Below are positions 1 through 5,449 of a stretch of DNA of 5,449 nt, in pieces. The notes under the pieces are model-generated. The model searched no databases. It worked only from the letters and a program-made list of their open reading frames with translations, and was not told the origin of the DNA. Position 1 is the stretch's first letter. Every line of letters begins with the position of its first letter. This DNA comes from JBEIFW01 sp044370695 (GTDB lineage: Bacteria > Actinomycetota > Acidimicrobiia > Acidimicrobiales > Ilumatobacteraceae). Where the stretch lies: assembly GCA_044370695.1 (NCBI GenBank), contig JBILVB010000219.1:1-5449 (forward strand), in the 5' to 3' direction. The translations under genes and the position numbers were made by a program.

Positions 1-193
1 CGTGGGGATGCGCATGTCCGACGAGCGCCGATCCCCACGCCATCGTGTAGTCGACGTAGTCGCGCCCGTCGCCGTCGAGCAGGCGGCACCCGACCGCCTC
101 GTCGAACACCGGCACGAGGTCGTCCGGAAAGTCGTACTCGCCGTTCGAACCCTGTGGAAAACGTTCGGCGGCTCGGGCGGTCCAGCTGGTCAT
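1..193 (-). CDS. Class III PLP-dependent aminotransferase, glutamate-1-semialdehyde aminomutase-like (5' part only, cut by window edge)
   Basis: I translated this by hand from the ATG at 193 on the minus strand; 64 codons are open to the left edge. The protein begins MTSWTARAAERFPQGSNGEY and continues through LLDGDGRDYVDY and WGSALVGHAHP. Established: this N-terminal layout (R-x-P-x-G-x-N, then G-x-x-L-x-D-x-DG-x-x-Y-x-D, then a GHAHP block) is typical of class III aminotransferases close to glutamate-1-semialdehyde 2,1-aminomutase, cytosolic PLP enzymes that transfer or shift an amino group. The PLP lysine lies outside the window, so activity cannot be judged. The ATG overlaps the amidase stop in an ATGA, which implies translational coupling and co-transcription. 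Being second to an amidase, and lacking any visible tetrapyrrole gene nearby, it is more likely a catabolic aminotransferase than true HemL (inference). Family confidence is high; substrate is unknown. Confidence 0.82.
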   Translation of the reverse strand, partial: MTSWTARAAERFPQGSNGEYDFPDDLVPVFDEAVGCRLLDGDGRDYVDYTMAWGSALVGHAHPH

Positions 194-1680
194 TCAGCCG
201 CTCCCGTCTCGTCACCGGGTTCCCAGCCCGGCGGCCACCGGAACCCGCCGGTGAGCGATTCGACCACGGCCGCCGCTGCGAGGGTGGTCCGGTCCTCGAG
301 GAAGGGCCCGACGACCTGGACCCCGATCGGCAGGCCGTCGGGATGGATCGCCACCGGCACCGCCGTCGCCGGCAGGTAGGCGACACCGAACAACCCCATC
401 CAGGCCATCTGGTCGGTGTATGGCCTCACCCTCTCGTTGATGGTTAGGGTTCGGCTCGTCAGGGGGCCGGAATGATCGTGGGGAATGGCCACGGTTGGGG
501 ATATCGGCGCGATCACCACGTCCCAGTCCTCGAAGAACCGTCTCCATCTGGACCTGAGCTGGAGCCGCCGCTCGTTCGCCGACAACCAGGCCCGGTGGCG
601 CTGCTCGCTGTGGACGACCCCCAGGTCGCCCTCGACACGCTCGCCGGCGGCAACCTGAGCGGCGTGGTGCTCGATCTCGACCGGCGTCCAGGAACCCGCG
701 AGTGCGCCGCCGAGGAGTCGCCAGAAGGTGTCGACCGAACGCTCGAAGCTCACCCCCTCCGGTCGAGCTGCTGCATCCACCCGGGCGCCGGCCACCTCGA
801 GCGCCGCCCCCACCCGATCGACGGCGGCGCGCACGTGGCGATCGACCGGGCACGCCGGATCGTCGGCCCAGATCGCCACCCGCAGGCCGGCGGCATCGTG
901 GGCTCGAGCCGGCGGAAGGTGCAGTCGCCACGCAGGCGCCAACCAGTCGTTCGGTCCGGCCAGCACCTCGAGCATCGCAGCGGCGTCGGCCACGGTCCGG
1001 GCCATCGGCCCGACCACGGCGAGGTCGGCCTCCGTGAGCGTCCCCGGCGGCCCCGGGATCTGGCCCCGACCCGACACGACCCCGAAGCTCGGCTTGTGGC
1101 CCACGACTCCGCACATCCCGGCCGGGTTCCGGATCGATCCGGCGATGTCGGAGCCGATCTCGAGCGGGGTGAACCCGCAGGCCAGCGCGCCGGCCGAGCC
1201 GCCCGAGGAGCCGCCGACGCTTCGCGACGGGTTCCACGGGTTCGACGAGGTCCCGAACAGTTCGTTGAAGCTCTGCACGTCACCGGCGAAGATCGGCAGG
1301 TTGGTCTTCCCGACGACGACGGCCCCGGCGGCCCGCATCCGGGCCACGACCTCGGCGTCCCGATCCGGCACGAACGTGGCGTAGTCCGGTGCGCCCGACG
1401 TCGTGCGCATGCCGGCCGTCAGGAACGAATCCTTCACCGTCATCGGGACGCCGTGGAACGGGCCGCGCCGTCGCCCCGACGACCGCTCGGCGTCGAGCGC
1501 ACTCGCCTCGGCCAGGGCCCGGTCGGCATCGAGCGTGACCACGACGCCGACTGCGCCGTTACGGGCCTCGATGCGGCGCAGGTGGGCCTCGGTGAGCTCG
1601 ACGCTCGACACCCGACCGGCGGCGACCGCCTCGGCCATCGCCGACGCCGACCACCCGCAGCACTCGTCCCCGTGCGCCAT
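190..1680 (-). CDS. Amidase signature family hydrolase
   Basis: A 496-residue cytosolic amidohydrolase, normal length for the amidase signature (AS) family, which cleaves amide bonds by a Ser-cisSer-Lys triad. Numbered from the ATG at 1680, the triad is Lys83 (in MTVKDSF), cis-Ser158 (in VGGSSGGSAGA) and nucleophile Ser182 (in GSDIAGSIRNP). The 99- and 24-residue spacings from Lys and cis-Ser to the nucleophile match those I recall for FAAH. The HGVP block before the Lys, the GKTNLP block and the C-terminal ATAVPVAIHPDGLPIGVQVVG stretch are also family-typical. No signal peptide is seen. Start choice: a GTG at 1683 lies only 2 nt from the purine tract GGGGGA, whereas the adjacent ATG lies 5 nt away, so the ATG is preferred. 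The stop overlaps the downstream aminotransferase start by 4 nt. All triad residues are present, so it should be active; GatA is unlikely because no gatB or gatC is adjacent. Substrate unknown. Confidence 0.93.
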   Translation of the reverse strand: MAHGDECCGWSASAMAEAVAAGRVSSVELTEAHLRRIEARNGAVGVVVTLDADRALAEASALDAERSSGRRRGPFHGVPMTVKDSFLTAGMRTTSGAPDYATFVPDRDAEVVARMRAAGAVVVGKTNLPIFAGDVQSFNELFGTSSNPWNPSRSVGGSSGGSAGALACGFTPLEIGSDIAGSIRNPAGMCGVVGHKPSFGVVSGRGQIPGPPGTLTEADLAVVGPMARTVADAAAMLEVLAGPNDWLAPAWRLHLPPARAHDAAGLRVAIWADDPACPVDRHVRAAVDRVGAALEVAGARVDAAARPEGVSFERSVDTFWRLLGGALAGSWTPVEIEHHAAQVAAGERVEGDLGVVHSEQRHRAWLSANERRLQLRSRWRRFFEDWDVVIAPISPTVAIPHDHSGPLTSRTLTINERVRPYTDQMAWMGLFGVAYLPATAVPVAIHPDGLPIGVQVVGPFLEDRTTLAAAAVVESLTGGFRWPPGWEPGDETGAAE

Positions 1681-1769
1681 CACGTTCCCCCGAGTGTCGG
1701 ACCCGTCGCCGAGCTTGGCACGATGGCGCTCCGGCGGACCGAACCCGCCCGACGGTGGAGGACCGACCC
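1681..1769. promoter_or_regulatory. Divergent intergenic region between the amidase operon and the first lipoprotein gene
   Basis: These 89 bases must hold the promoters for both divergent units unless the minus operon starts elsewhere. I found no TA dinucleotide in the stretch, hence no TAnnnT -10 box on either strand. A TTGGCA at 1715-1720 resembles a plus-strand -35 element, but the expected -10 position 17 nt later reads ACCGAA. On the minus strand the tract GGGGGA (1686-1691) is the likely ribosome-binding site of the amidase. Promoter function here is inferred from gene layout only. Confidence 0.45.
1757..1761 (+). promoter_or_regulatory. Shine-Dalgarno site of first lipoprotein gene
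   Basis: GGAGG lies 8 nt before the ATG at 1770. This decides the start: an in-frame GTG at 1755 overlaps the site itself, and using it would add five residues (MEDRP) ahead of a signal peptide that is already complete from the ATG. Confidence 0.8.
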
Positions 1770-3410
1770 ATGAGCAGATGCCGCCCGCCGGGCCGATACC
1801 GGGCCATCGCGATCGGCGCCGTCCTCGCCCTCACGAGCTGTTCGGCCTCGTCCGGCGCGCCCGACGCGCAGGACGCCGCACCGGGCGAGCCGGCGTCGAG
1901 CGTGGCATCGGCGCCCCGAACCACCGGGTTCGACGTCGCCGTCCACGGATTCCGGTTCGAGAACTTCGGCGACGACGTCGACGCCGTCGGCATGACGACC
2001 GCCGAGGTGGTCCGGCTCTTCGGCGACGACGCGTGCACGCGCGGGAGCGGCGCGACCTGCACCCTCACCCCGCCGGCGCGCGCCTGGATGCGGGAGATGA
2101 ACGAGAGCATGGGCGGCGGCCGATGCGAAGGCATGGCGGTGCTGTCGCTCCTCATGTACGAGGGCCGCGTCGACCCCAAGGCCTTCGGCGGCGCCACCGC
2201 AGCACAGCTACGGCTCGAGGGCAACGACAAGCTCCAGCGGGAGCTCGCCTACTGGTTCGCCACCCAGGCGCTCAGTCCGACCACCGAGGCCGTCATCGCC
2301 GAGCGCCCGAGCGTCATCGTCGAACGACTCCGCCAGTGGTTCGACACTCCGGGCACGAGTGGGGGGTACACGCTCGGCATCTACCAGCCCGATGGCAGCG
2401 ACGGGCACGCCGTCACCCCGATCGGACTCACCGAACGCGGTCCGGGCCGCACCGACATCCTGGTCTACGACAACAACTACCCCGGCCAGACCCGGGCGAT
2501 CGCCGTCGACACCCGGGCCGAGACCTGGTCGTATTCCGGCGCGTCGAACCCCGCCGACGCCGAGGGGCGCTACGAGGGCGACGCCACCACCAAGACCCTG
2601 GATCTGACCCCCACCGAGGCGAGGCTCGAGCCCCAGGACTGCCCGTTCTGCGACCAGCAGCAGACCCGCAGCCCGGGCGGTCGTCGACCCCGCCGCAGCG
2701 CAGCAAGCCCCACGCAGGTGTTCCTCGACCCGTCCGCGTTCCGCTCCGGGGTGACGGTTCGCGTCCGCGCCGTCGGCGGCGGGGAGCTCCCCGGCGTCGT
2801 GCCGTTGCGACCCCGCGGGGCGAACCTGTGGGCCAAGGACACGCCGCCGATCCTCCAGGTGCCCGCCGGAACTCCCTTCGAGATCGAGCTCGACGCGACC
2901 GCCGCCCGCCGCGAGGTGGAGACCGACGTGGCGATCGTCGCCCCGGGTCTGAACGGCGCCGTCGACGGGATCACCATGACGCCCGGTCAGCGCGACACGT
3001 TGCTGGTCGACCCGAACCGCCGGGTGCTCCGGTACACCACGACCGCCGACGAGACCCCGACGCTGGTGCTCGGGATCGACGACGAGCCCGACAGCTACGA
3101 GTTCTCCCTCGGCGGCGTCGAACTCGGACCGCGCGGCGGCACCCTCGAGGCCCGCCTCGACCCCACGGCGCGGACGCTCACCGCCCGCACCACCGGCTCG
3201 GCCGACGCGATCCTGCTGTTCCTGCTCGAACGGTTCGGCGCCACGGTCGACGAGACGATCGAGAACGACGGACTCGAGCTCGCACCGAACGAGACGATGG
3301 TCGTCGCATACGGAACCTGGACCGGCGACGGGCGGCCGCTGTCGGCAGGGGTCGACGTCGACGGCGACGGCACGATCGACGAGCAGTTCGAGATCGTCGA
3401 CGAGACCTGA
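1770..3410 (+). CDS. Predicted lipoprotein with papain-like (C39-like) cysteine peptidase core and Asp-rich C-terminal loop; upstream paralogue
   Basis: 546 residues. A basic N-terminus and hydrophobic stretch end in the lipobox LTSC with Cys24, so export and lipid anchoring are expected. A short Ala/Pro/Ser linker (25-50) precedes HGFRFEN (59-65). Then come a C-x7-C pair (Cys89, Cys97), GGGRCEGMA with Cys119, DGHAVT with His213, and VYDNNYP with Asp234, Asn235 and Asn236. Cys, then His, then Asp/Asn, each in its own conserved block, is the order of papain-fold peptidases; I infer this fold, with Cys119 as candidate nucleophile. A CPFC motif (291-294) and an Arg-rich linker (about 300-309) lead to a beta-rich region (314-525) and a calcium-loop-like segment D529-x-D-x-D-G-x-x-D537. 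It could instead be an inactive binding protein or a transglutaminase-like fold. It is collinear with the next gene, 58% identical over residues 59-171 by hand count. No named family recognised. Confidence 0.85.
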   Translation: MSRCRPPGRYRAIAIGAVLALTSCSASSGAPDAQDAAPGEPASSVASAPRTTGFDVAVHGFRFENFGDDVDAVGMTTAEVVRLFGDDACTRGSGATCTLTPPARAWMREMNESMGGGRCEGMAVLSLLMYEGRVDPKAFGGATAAQLRLEGNDKLQRELAYWFATQALSPTTEAVIAERPSVIVERLRQWFDTPGTSGGYTLGIYQPDGSDGHAVTPIGLTERGPGRTDILVYDNNYPGQTRAIAVDTRAETWSYSGASNPADAEGRYEGDATTKTLDLTPTEARLEPQDCPFCDQQQTRSPGGRRPRRSAASPTQVFLDPSAFRSGVTVRVRAVGGGELPGVVPLRPRGANLWAKDTPPILQVPAGTPFEIELDATAARREVETDVAIVAPGLNGAVDGITMTPGQRDTLLVDPNRRVLRYTTTADETPTLVLGIDDEPDSYEFSLGGVELGPRGGTLEARLDPTARTLTARTTGSADAILLFLLERFGATVDETIENDGLELAPNETMVVAYGTWTGDGRPLSAGVDVDGDGTIDEQFEIVDET

Positions 3411-3423
3411 CCGTCGCGGGTCG

Positions 3424-3468
3424 GACTCCGGCCCGAGTCGGTCGCTCCGGTTCCGAAGGATGCCTTCG
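3424..3468 (+). other. Two small hairpins between the lipoprotein genes (weak terminator candidates)
   Basis: GACTC (3424-3428) pairs with GAGTC (3435-3439) around a 6-nt loop, and CGAAGG (3454-3459) pairs with CCTTCG (3463-3468) around the tri-loop ATG. Neither is followed by a T-run, so intrinsic termination is doubtful and read-through into the second lipoprotein gene is possible. They could be weak attenuating or mRNA-end structures. Confidence 0.25.
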
Positions 3469-3487
3469 CGCGGTCCTCCGTCCCCAC

Positions 3488-3493
3488 TAGATT
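3488..3493 (+). promoter_or_regulatory. Candidate -10 box for second lipoprotein gene
   Basis: TAGATT fits the TAnnnT form of housekeeping-sigma -10 elements and sits in the only AT-rich pocket of the 130-nt gap between the two lipoprotein genes. The expected -35 position 17 nt upstream reads TTCGCG, a poor match. If it is used, transcription would start near 3500 and give a leader of about 40 nt. Confidence 0.45.
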
Positions 3494-3500
3494 CGAACAC

Positions 3501-3519
3501 CGCGATCGAGCCGATCGCG
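3501..3519. repeat. Perfect 8-bp inverted repeat (3-nt spacer) at predicted transcript start
   Basis: CGCGATCG (3501-3508) and CGATCGCG (3512-3519) are exact reverse complements around AGC. The repeat starts 8 nt after the candidate -10 box and ends 9 nt before the Shine-Dalgarno site. By position it could be an operator that blocks the promoter, or a 5'-end RNA hairpin that protects the transcript. The pairing is seen directly; the role is inference. Confidence 0.6.
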
Positions 3520-3528
3520 ACTTGCATC

Positions 3529-3534
3529 GAGAGG
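3529..3534 (+). promoter_or_regulatory. Shine-Dalgarno site of second lipoprotein gene
   Basis: GAGAGG lies 6 nt before the ATG at 3541. It supports that start over an in-frame ATG at 3460, which would place 27 extra residues with acidic and polar content before a textbook lipoprotein signal peptide and would lie upstream of the candidate promoter. Confidence 0.75.
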
Positions 3535-3540
3535 TTCGGA

Positions 3541-5292
3541 ATGCATTCACGCTCCCGCGGCGTCGCTTCGCTCCTGATCGGCATGGCCTTGATCGCCGGA
3601 TGCTCCGGCAGCGGGTCGTCCGAATCCACCGACAGCACTGCGAACGTCACGACCACCGCCGCCGCAGTTTCCAGCACGGCGCCGAGCGCTGCGGCCACGA
3701 CGGCCACGACCGCGAGCGGCGGAAAGGGCAGCAGCGACGCAAGCGGTGGGGGCGGCGGCGGTTCCGCCGCCCCGATGGAGACGGCACCGCTGACTGCGGG
3801 CTACGGCTTCGAAGTGCCCAAGCACGGGTTCCCCTTCGAGAACTACGGCAACTCCCAGGGCTACTCGAACCTGACCGCCGCCGAGGTCCAGCGGATGTTC
3901 GGCGATGCTGCGTGCGCGAAGGGCAGTGGGCCCACGTGCACCCTCACGCCGCCGGCCGAAGCGTGGATGAAGCAGCAGAACGAGGGCATGAACGGCGGCC
4001 ACTGCGAGGGCATGGCCGTGGTGGCGCTGCTGCTCCAACAGGGGAAGATCGACGCGTCGAAACTCGGTGGCGCCAGTGCGGCCGCCATGCCGATTCAGGG
4101 CAACGAGCCGTTGCAGCGTGAGATCGCCTACTGGTTCGTCACCCAGTCGCTCCAGCCCACCCAGAGCCAGTCGTTCAAGGCCGCCCCCGTCGACATCGTC
4201 GCCAAGCTGCGCGAGTGGTTCGCGGCCGGCAGCGCTGCGGACACCTACACCGTCGGGTTCTACAAGCGGGGCTTCAAGGACGGTCACGCCGTGACCGCCG
4301 TCGGTCTCGGCGACAAGCCGGACGGCAACGTCGACATCCTGGTCTACGACAACAACTACCCGAACCAGGTTCGGGCCATCAGCGTCGACATGGAGGCCAA
4401 CACGTGGGTCTACTCGGGCTCACCGAACCCCGCTCAGGCCGAGGGCCGCTACGAGGGTGACGCCGAGTCGAAGACCCTCGAGGTCACGCCCACGTCTGCC
4501 CGCCTGCAGCCGCAGGTCTGCCCGTTCTGCGGTGAGAGTGCGTCCGGCGGCGAGAACAAGGGCAGCAAGGGTTCGGCCCTCGCCGCCCCCACGCAGGTGT
4601 ACCTCGACGCCGCGGCGTACGAGGCCGGCGTGACGTTCAAGGTGCAGGCCGTCGGCGGCGGGACGCTCGCCGGCGTCACCACCATCTACCCCCGTGGCGG
4701 CGACGACCTGTGGGACAAGGACACCCCGCCGATCCTCCAGGTCCCGGCGGGCACGAAGTTCCAGGTGGAGATCGACGCCTCCGGGGCCAAGGCCGACATC
4801 GAGACCGACGTCGCCATCGTTGCCCCCGGCCTGAGCGGCGGGGTGTCGGGGATCACGATGTCACCGGGACAGCGCGACACCCTCGTGGTCGACCCGGCCA
4901 CGAAGTCGATGTCGTACACCACGAAGTCCGACGAGTCGCCGACGCTGTACCTCGGTGTGGACGGCGAACCCGACAGCTACGAGTTCTCCCTCGGCGGCGT
5001 CGAATTGGGCAAGGGCGGGGGCACCATCGAGGGTCGGCTCAACACCCAGGCCCGCAAGCTGGTCGCTCGCACCACCGGCTCGGACACGGCAACCCTGTTG
5101 TTCTACCTGGAGCGGATCAACGACACGGCCGACGAGTCGTTGGAGAACGACGGCGTGCAGCTCAAGCCCGGCGAGTACCTCGTGATCGAGTACGGGCAGT
5201 GGAAGGGCAACGGCAGCGCCGTGGCGGCCGGCATCGACACCAACGGCGACGACGGCATCGACGTCCCCGTGGAGATCGACGACGAGAAGTGA
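3541..5292 (+). CDS. Predicted lipoprotein with papain-like (C39-like) cysteine peptidase core and altered Asp-rich C-terminal loop; downstream paralogue
   Basis: 583 residues. The signal peptide ends in lipobox IAGC with Cys21. Residues 22-80 form a Ser/Thr/Ala/Gly linker longer than in the upstream paralogue, with a run of six Gly (69-74), as expected for a tether between membrane or wall and a surface domain. The core repeats the paralogue's motifs: HGFPFEN (95-101), C-x7-C (Cys125, Cys133), GGHCEGMA with Cys155, DGHAVT with His249, VYDNNYP with Asp270, Asn271 and Asn272, then CPFC (327-330). Cys-to-His (94) and His-to-Asp (21) spacings equal those of the paralogue exactly. The linker after CPFC is Gly/Ser/Lys-rich rather than Arg-rich. 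The final loop reads D566-T-N-G-D-D-G-I-D574, not the regular DxDxDG form. Surface positions often carry Lys where the paralogue has Arg. A peptidase or peptide-binding role at the cell surface is inferred; specificity is unknown. Confidence 0.86.
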   Translation: MHSRSRGVASLLIGMALIAGCSGSGSSESTDSTANVTTTAAAVSSTAPSAAATTATTASGGKGSSDASGGGGGGSAAPMETAPLTAGYGFEVPKHGFPFENYGNSQGYSNLTAAEVQRMFGDAACAKGSGPTCTLTPPAEAWMKQQNEGMNGGHCEGMAVVALLLQQGKIDASKLGGASAAAMPIQGNEPLQREIAYWFVTQSLQPTQSQSFKAAPVDIVAKLREWFAAGSAADTYTVGFYKRGFKDGHAVTAVGLGDKPDGNVDILVYDNNYPNQVRAISVDMEANTWVYSGSPNPAQAEGRYEGDAESKTLEVTPTSARLQPQVCPFCGESASGGENKGSKGSALAAPTQVYLDAAAYEAGVTFKVQAVGGGTLAGVTTIYPRGGDDLWDKDTPPILQVPAGTKFQVEIDASGAKADIETDVAIVAPGLSGGVSGITMSPGQRDTLVVDPATKSMSYTTKSDESPTLYLGVDGEPDSYEFSLGGVELGKGGGTIEGRLNTQARKLVARTTGSDTATLLFYLERINDTADESLENDGVQLKPGEYLVIEYGQWKGNGSAVAAGIDTNGDDGIDVPVEIDDEK

Positions 5293-5301
5293 GCAATCCG
5301 T

Positions 5302-5352
5302 GAACGAGGGGCGGGTCGGGCGCACGCCCGGACCGCCCCTCGTTCGCGTTTT
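5302..5352 (+). terminator. Strong intrinsic terminator after second lipoprotein gene
   Basis: GAACGAGGGGCGG (5302-5314) pairs perfectly over 13 bp with CCGCCCCTCGTTC (5333-5345). An inner CGGGC/GCCCG stem closes a GCAC loop, and TTTT follows at 5349-5352. It begins 9 nt after the stop codon and marks the end of the lipoprotein unit. No T-run is seen on the other side, so it should act on the plus strand only. Confidence 0.9.
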
Positions 5353-5400
5353 CGGCTGCTGCGGGCGTGCCGGCGCCGTGACCAGTTCGGCTCGCAACGT

Positions 5401-5449
5401 TCGCTACGGTCCTGGACACTGTGGAGCGCATAGTCGCTACGGAGAAGCA
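5401..5449 (+). promoter_or_regulatory. Possible promoter and start of a further gene at the right edge
   Basis: TACGGT (5405-5410) fits a TAnnnT -10 box. A GTG at 5421, ten bases later, opens a frame that stays open to the edge and would suit a leaderless transcript; alternatively GGAGAAG (5441-5447) could be the ribosome-binding site of a gene starting just outside. The 9-mer TCGCTACGG occurs twice (5401-5409 and 5434-5442). Apart from the terminator, I see no gene evidence in 5353-5449; nine codons are too few to judge. Confidence 0.2.

Noticed and set aside
2..379. Plus-strand 125-codon open frame at the left edge
   Set aside because: Antisense to the aminotransferase 5' part and the amidase 3' end, both of which have recognisable protein motifs.
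1715..1731. Sigma-54-like promoter (TTGGCACG)
   Set aside because: The downstream GC element (TTGCW) is missing at the required spacing, and sigma-54 is not expected in actinomycete-type bacteria.
472..1773. Plus-strand 433-codon open frame
   Set aside because: Antisense to the amidase, whose full catalytic triad is on the minus strand; the translation is Arg/Pro/His-rich without motifs.
1403..3490. Plus-strand 695-codon open frame
   Set aside because: Very Arg-rich, low-complexity translation with no recognisable motif. It overlaps the antisense of the amidase and a second frame of the first lipoprotein gene; it is a product of high GC content.
3460..3540. N-terminal extension of the second lipoprotein to the ATG at 3460
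   Set aside because: It would bury the signal peptide behind 27 polar residues and start upstream of the candidate promoter; a Shine-Dalgarno site precedes the ATG at 3541.
2208..3707. Minus-strand 499-codon open frame
   Set aside because: Antisense to the first lipoprotein gene; no family motifs, and the opposite strand has a lipobox, Shine-Dalgarno site and a paralogue supporting it.
3742..3765. Gly-rich coding tract as a possible microsatellite or phase-variable repeat
   Set aside because: The GGN codons are mixed and form part of an ordinary flexible linker; there is no long pure unit array that would slip readily.
5162..5431. Minus-strand open frames over the terminator and right edge
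   Set aside because: They run through the strong terminator hairpin and antisense to the end of the second lipoprotein gene; the translations are Arg-rich without motifs.

Overview
The window is GC-rich DNA with GTG/ATG starts, purine-rich Shine-Dalgarno sites, compact gene packing and two lipoprotein-type signal peptides. This fits a high-GC actinomycete-type bacterium. An Acidimicrobiia-like lineage is my guess, but nothing here (no rRNA or marker gene) fixes the taxonomy. Nearly all of the window is coding, and no stretch over 300 bases lacks a gene.

Left part, minus strand (1-1680): a two-gene operon. A complete amidase-signature hydrolase (190-1680) is followed, with an ATGA stop/start overlap, by the first 64 codons of a class III PLP-dependent aminotransferase of the glutamate-1-semialdehyde aminomutase type (1-193), which runs off the left edge. 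The pair suggests catabolism of an amide or lactam: hydrolysis, then removal or shift of the freed amino group. The substrate cannot be read from the sequence.

Middle and right part, plus strand (1770-5292): two tandem paralogous lipoprotein genes of 546 and 583 residues. They diverge from the amidase operon across an 89-base intergenic region that contains no TA dinucleotide. From an HGF motif to the C-terminus the two proteins are collinear with one single-residue length difference. Both keep a Cys / His / Asp-Asn-Asn constellation at identical spacing (GG-x-CEGMA, DGHAVT, VYDNNYP) that looks like a papain-fold (C39-like) cysteine peptidase core. Both also keep a C-x7-C pair, a CPFC motif and a beta-rich C-terminal region ending in an Asp-rich loop that resembles a calcium site. 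The family assignment is inference from motifs; I do not recognise a named family.

Control elements: each lipoprotein gene has its own Shine-Dalgarno site. The second gene also has a candidate -10 box and, at the predicted transcript start, a perfect 8-bp inverted repeat with a 3-nt spacer (3501-3519). A strong intrinsic terminator (5302-5352) closes the second gene. The last 100 bases hold no clear gene, only a weak promoter-like box, a 9-bp direct repeat and a possible start of the next gene at the right edge.
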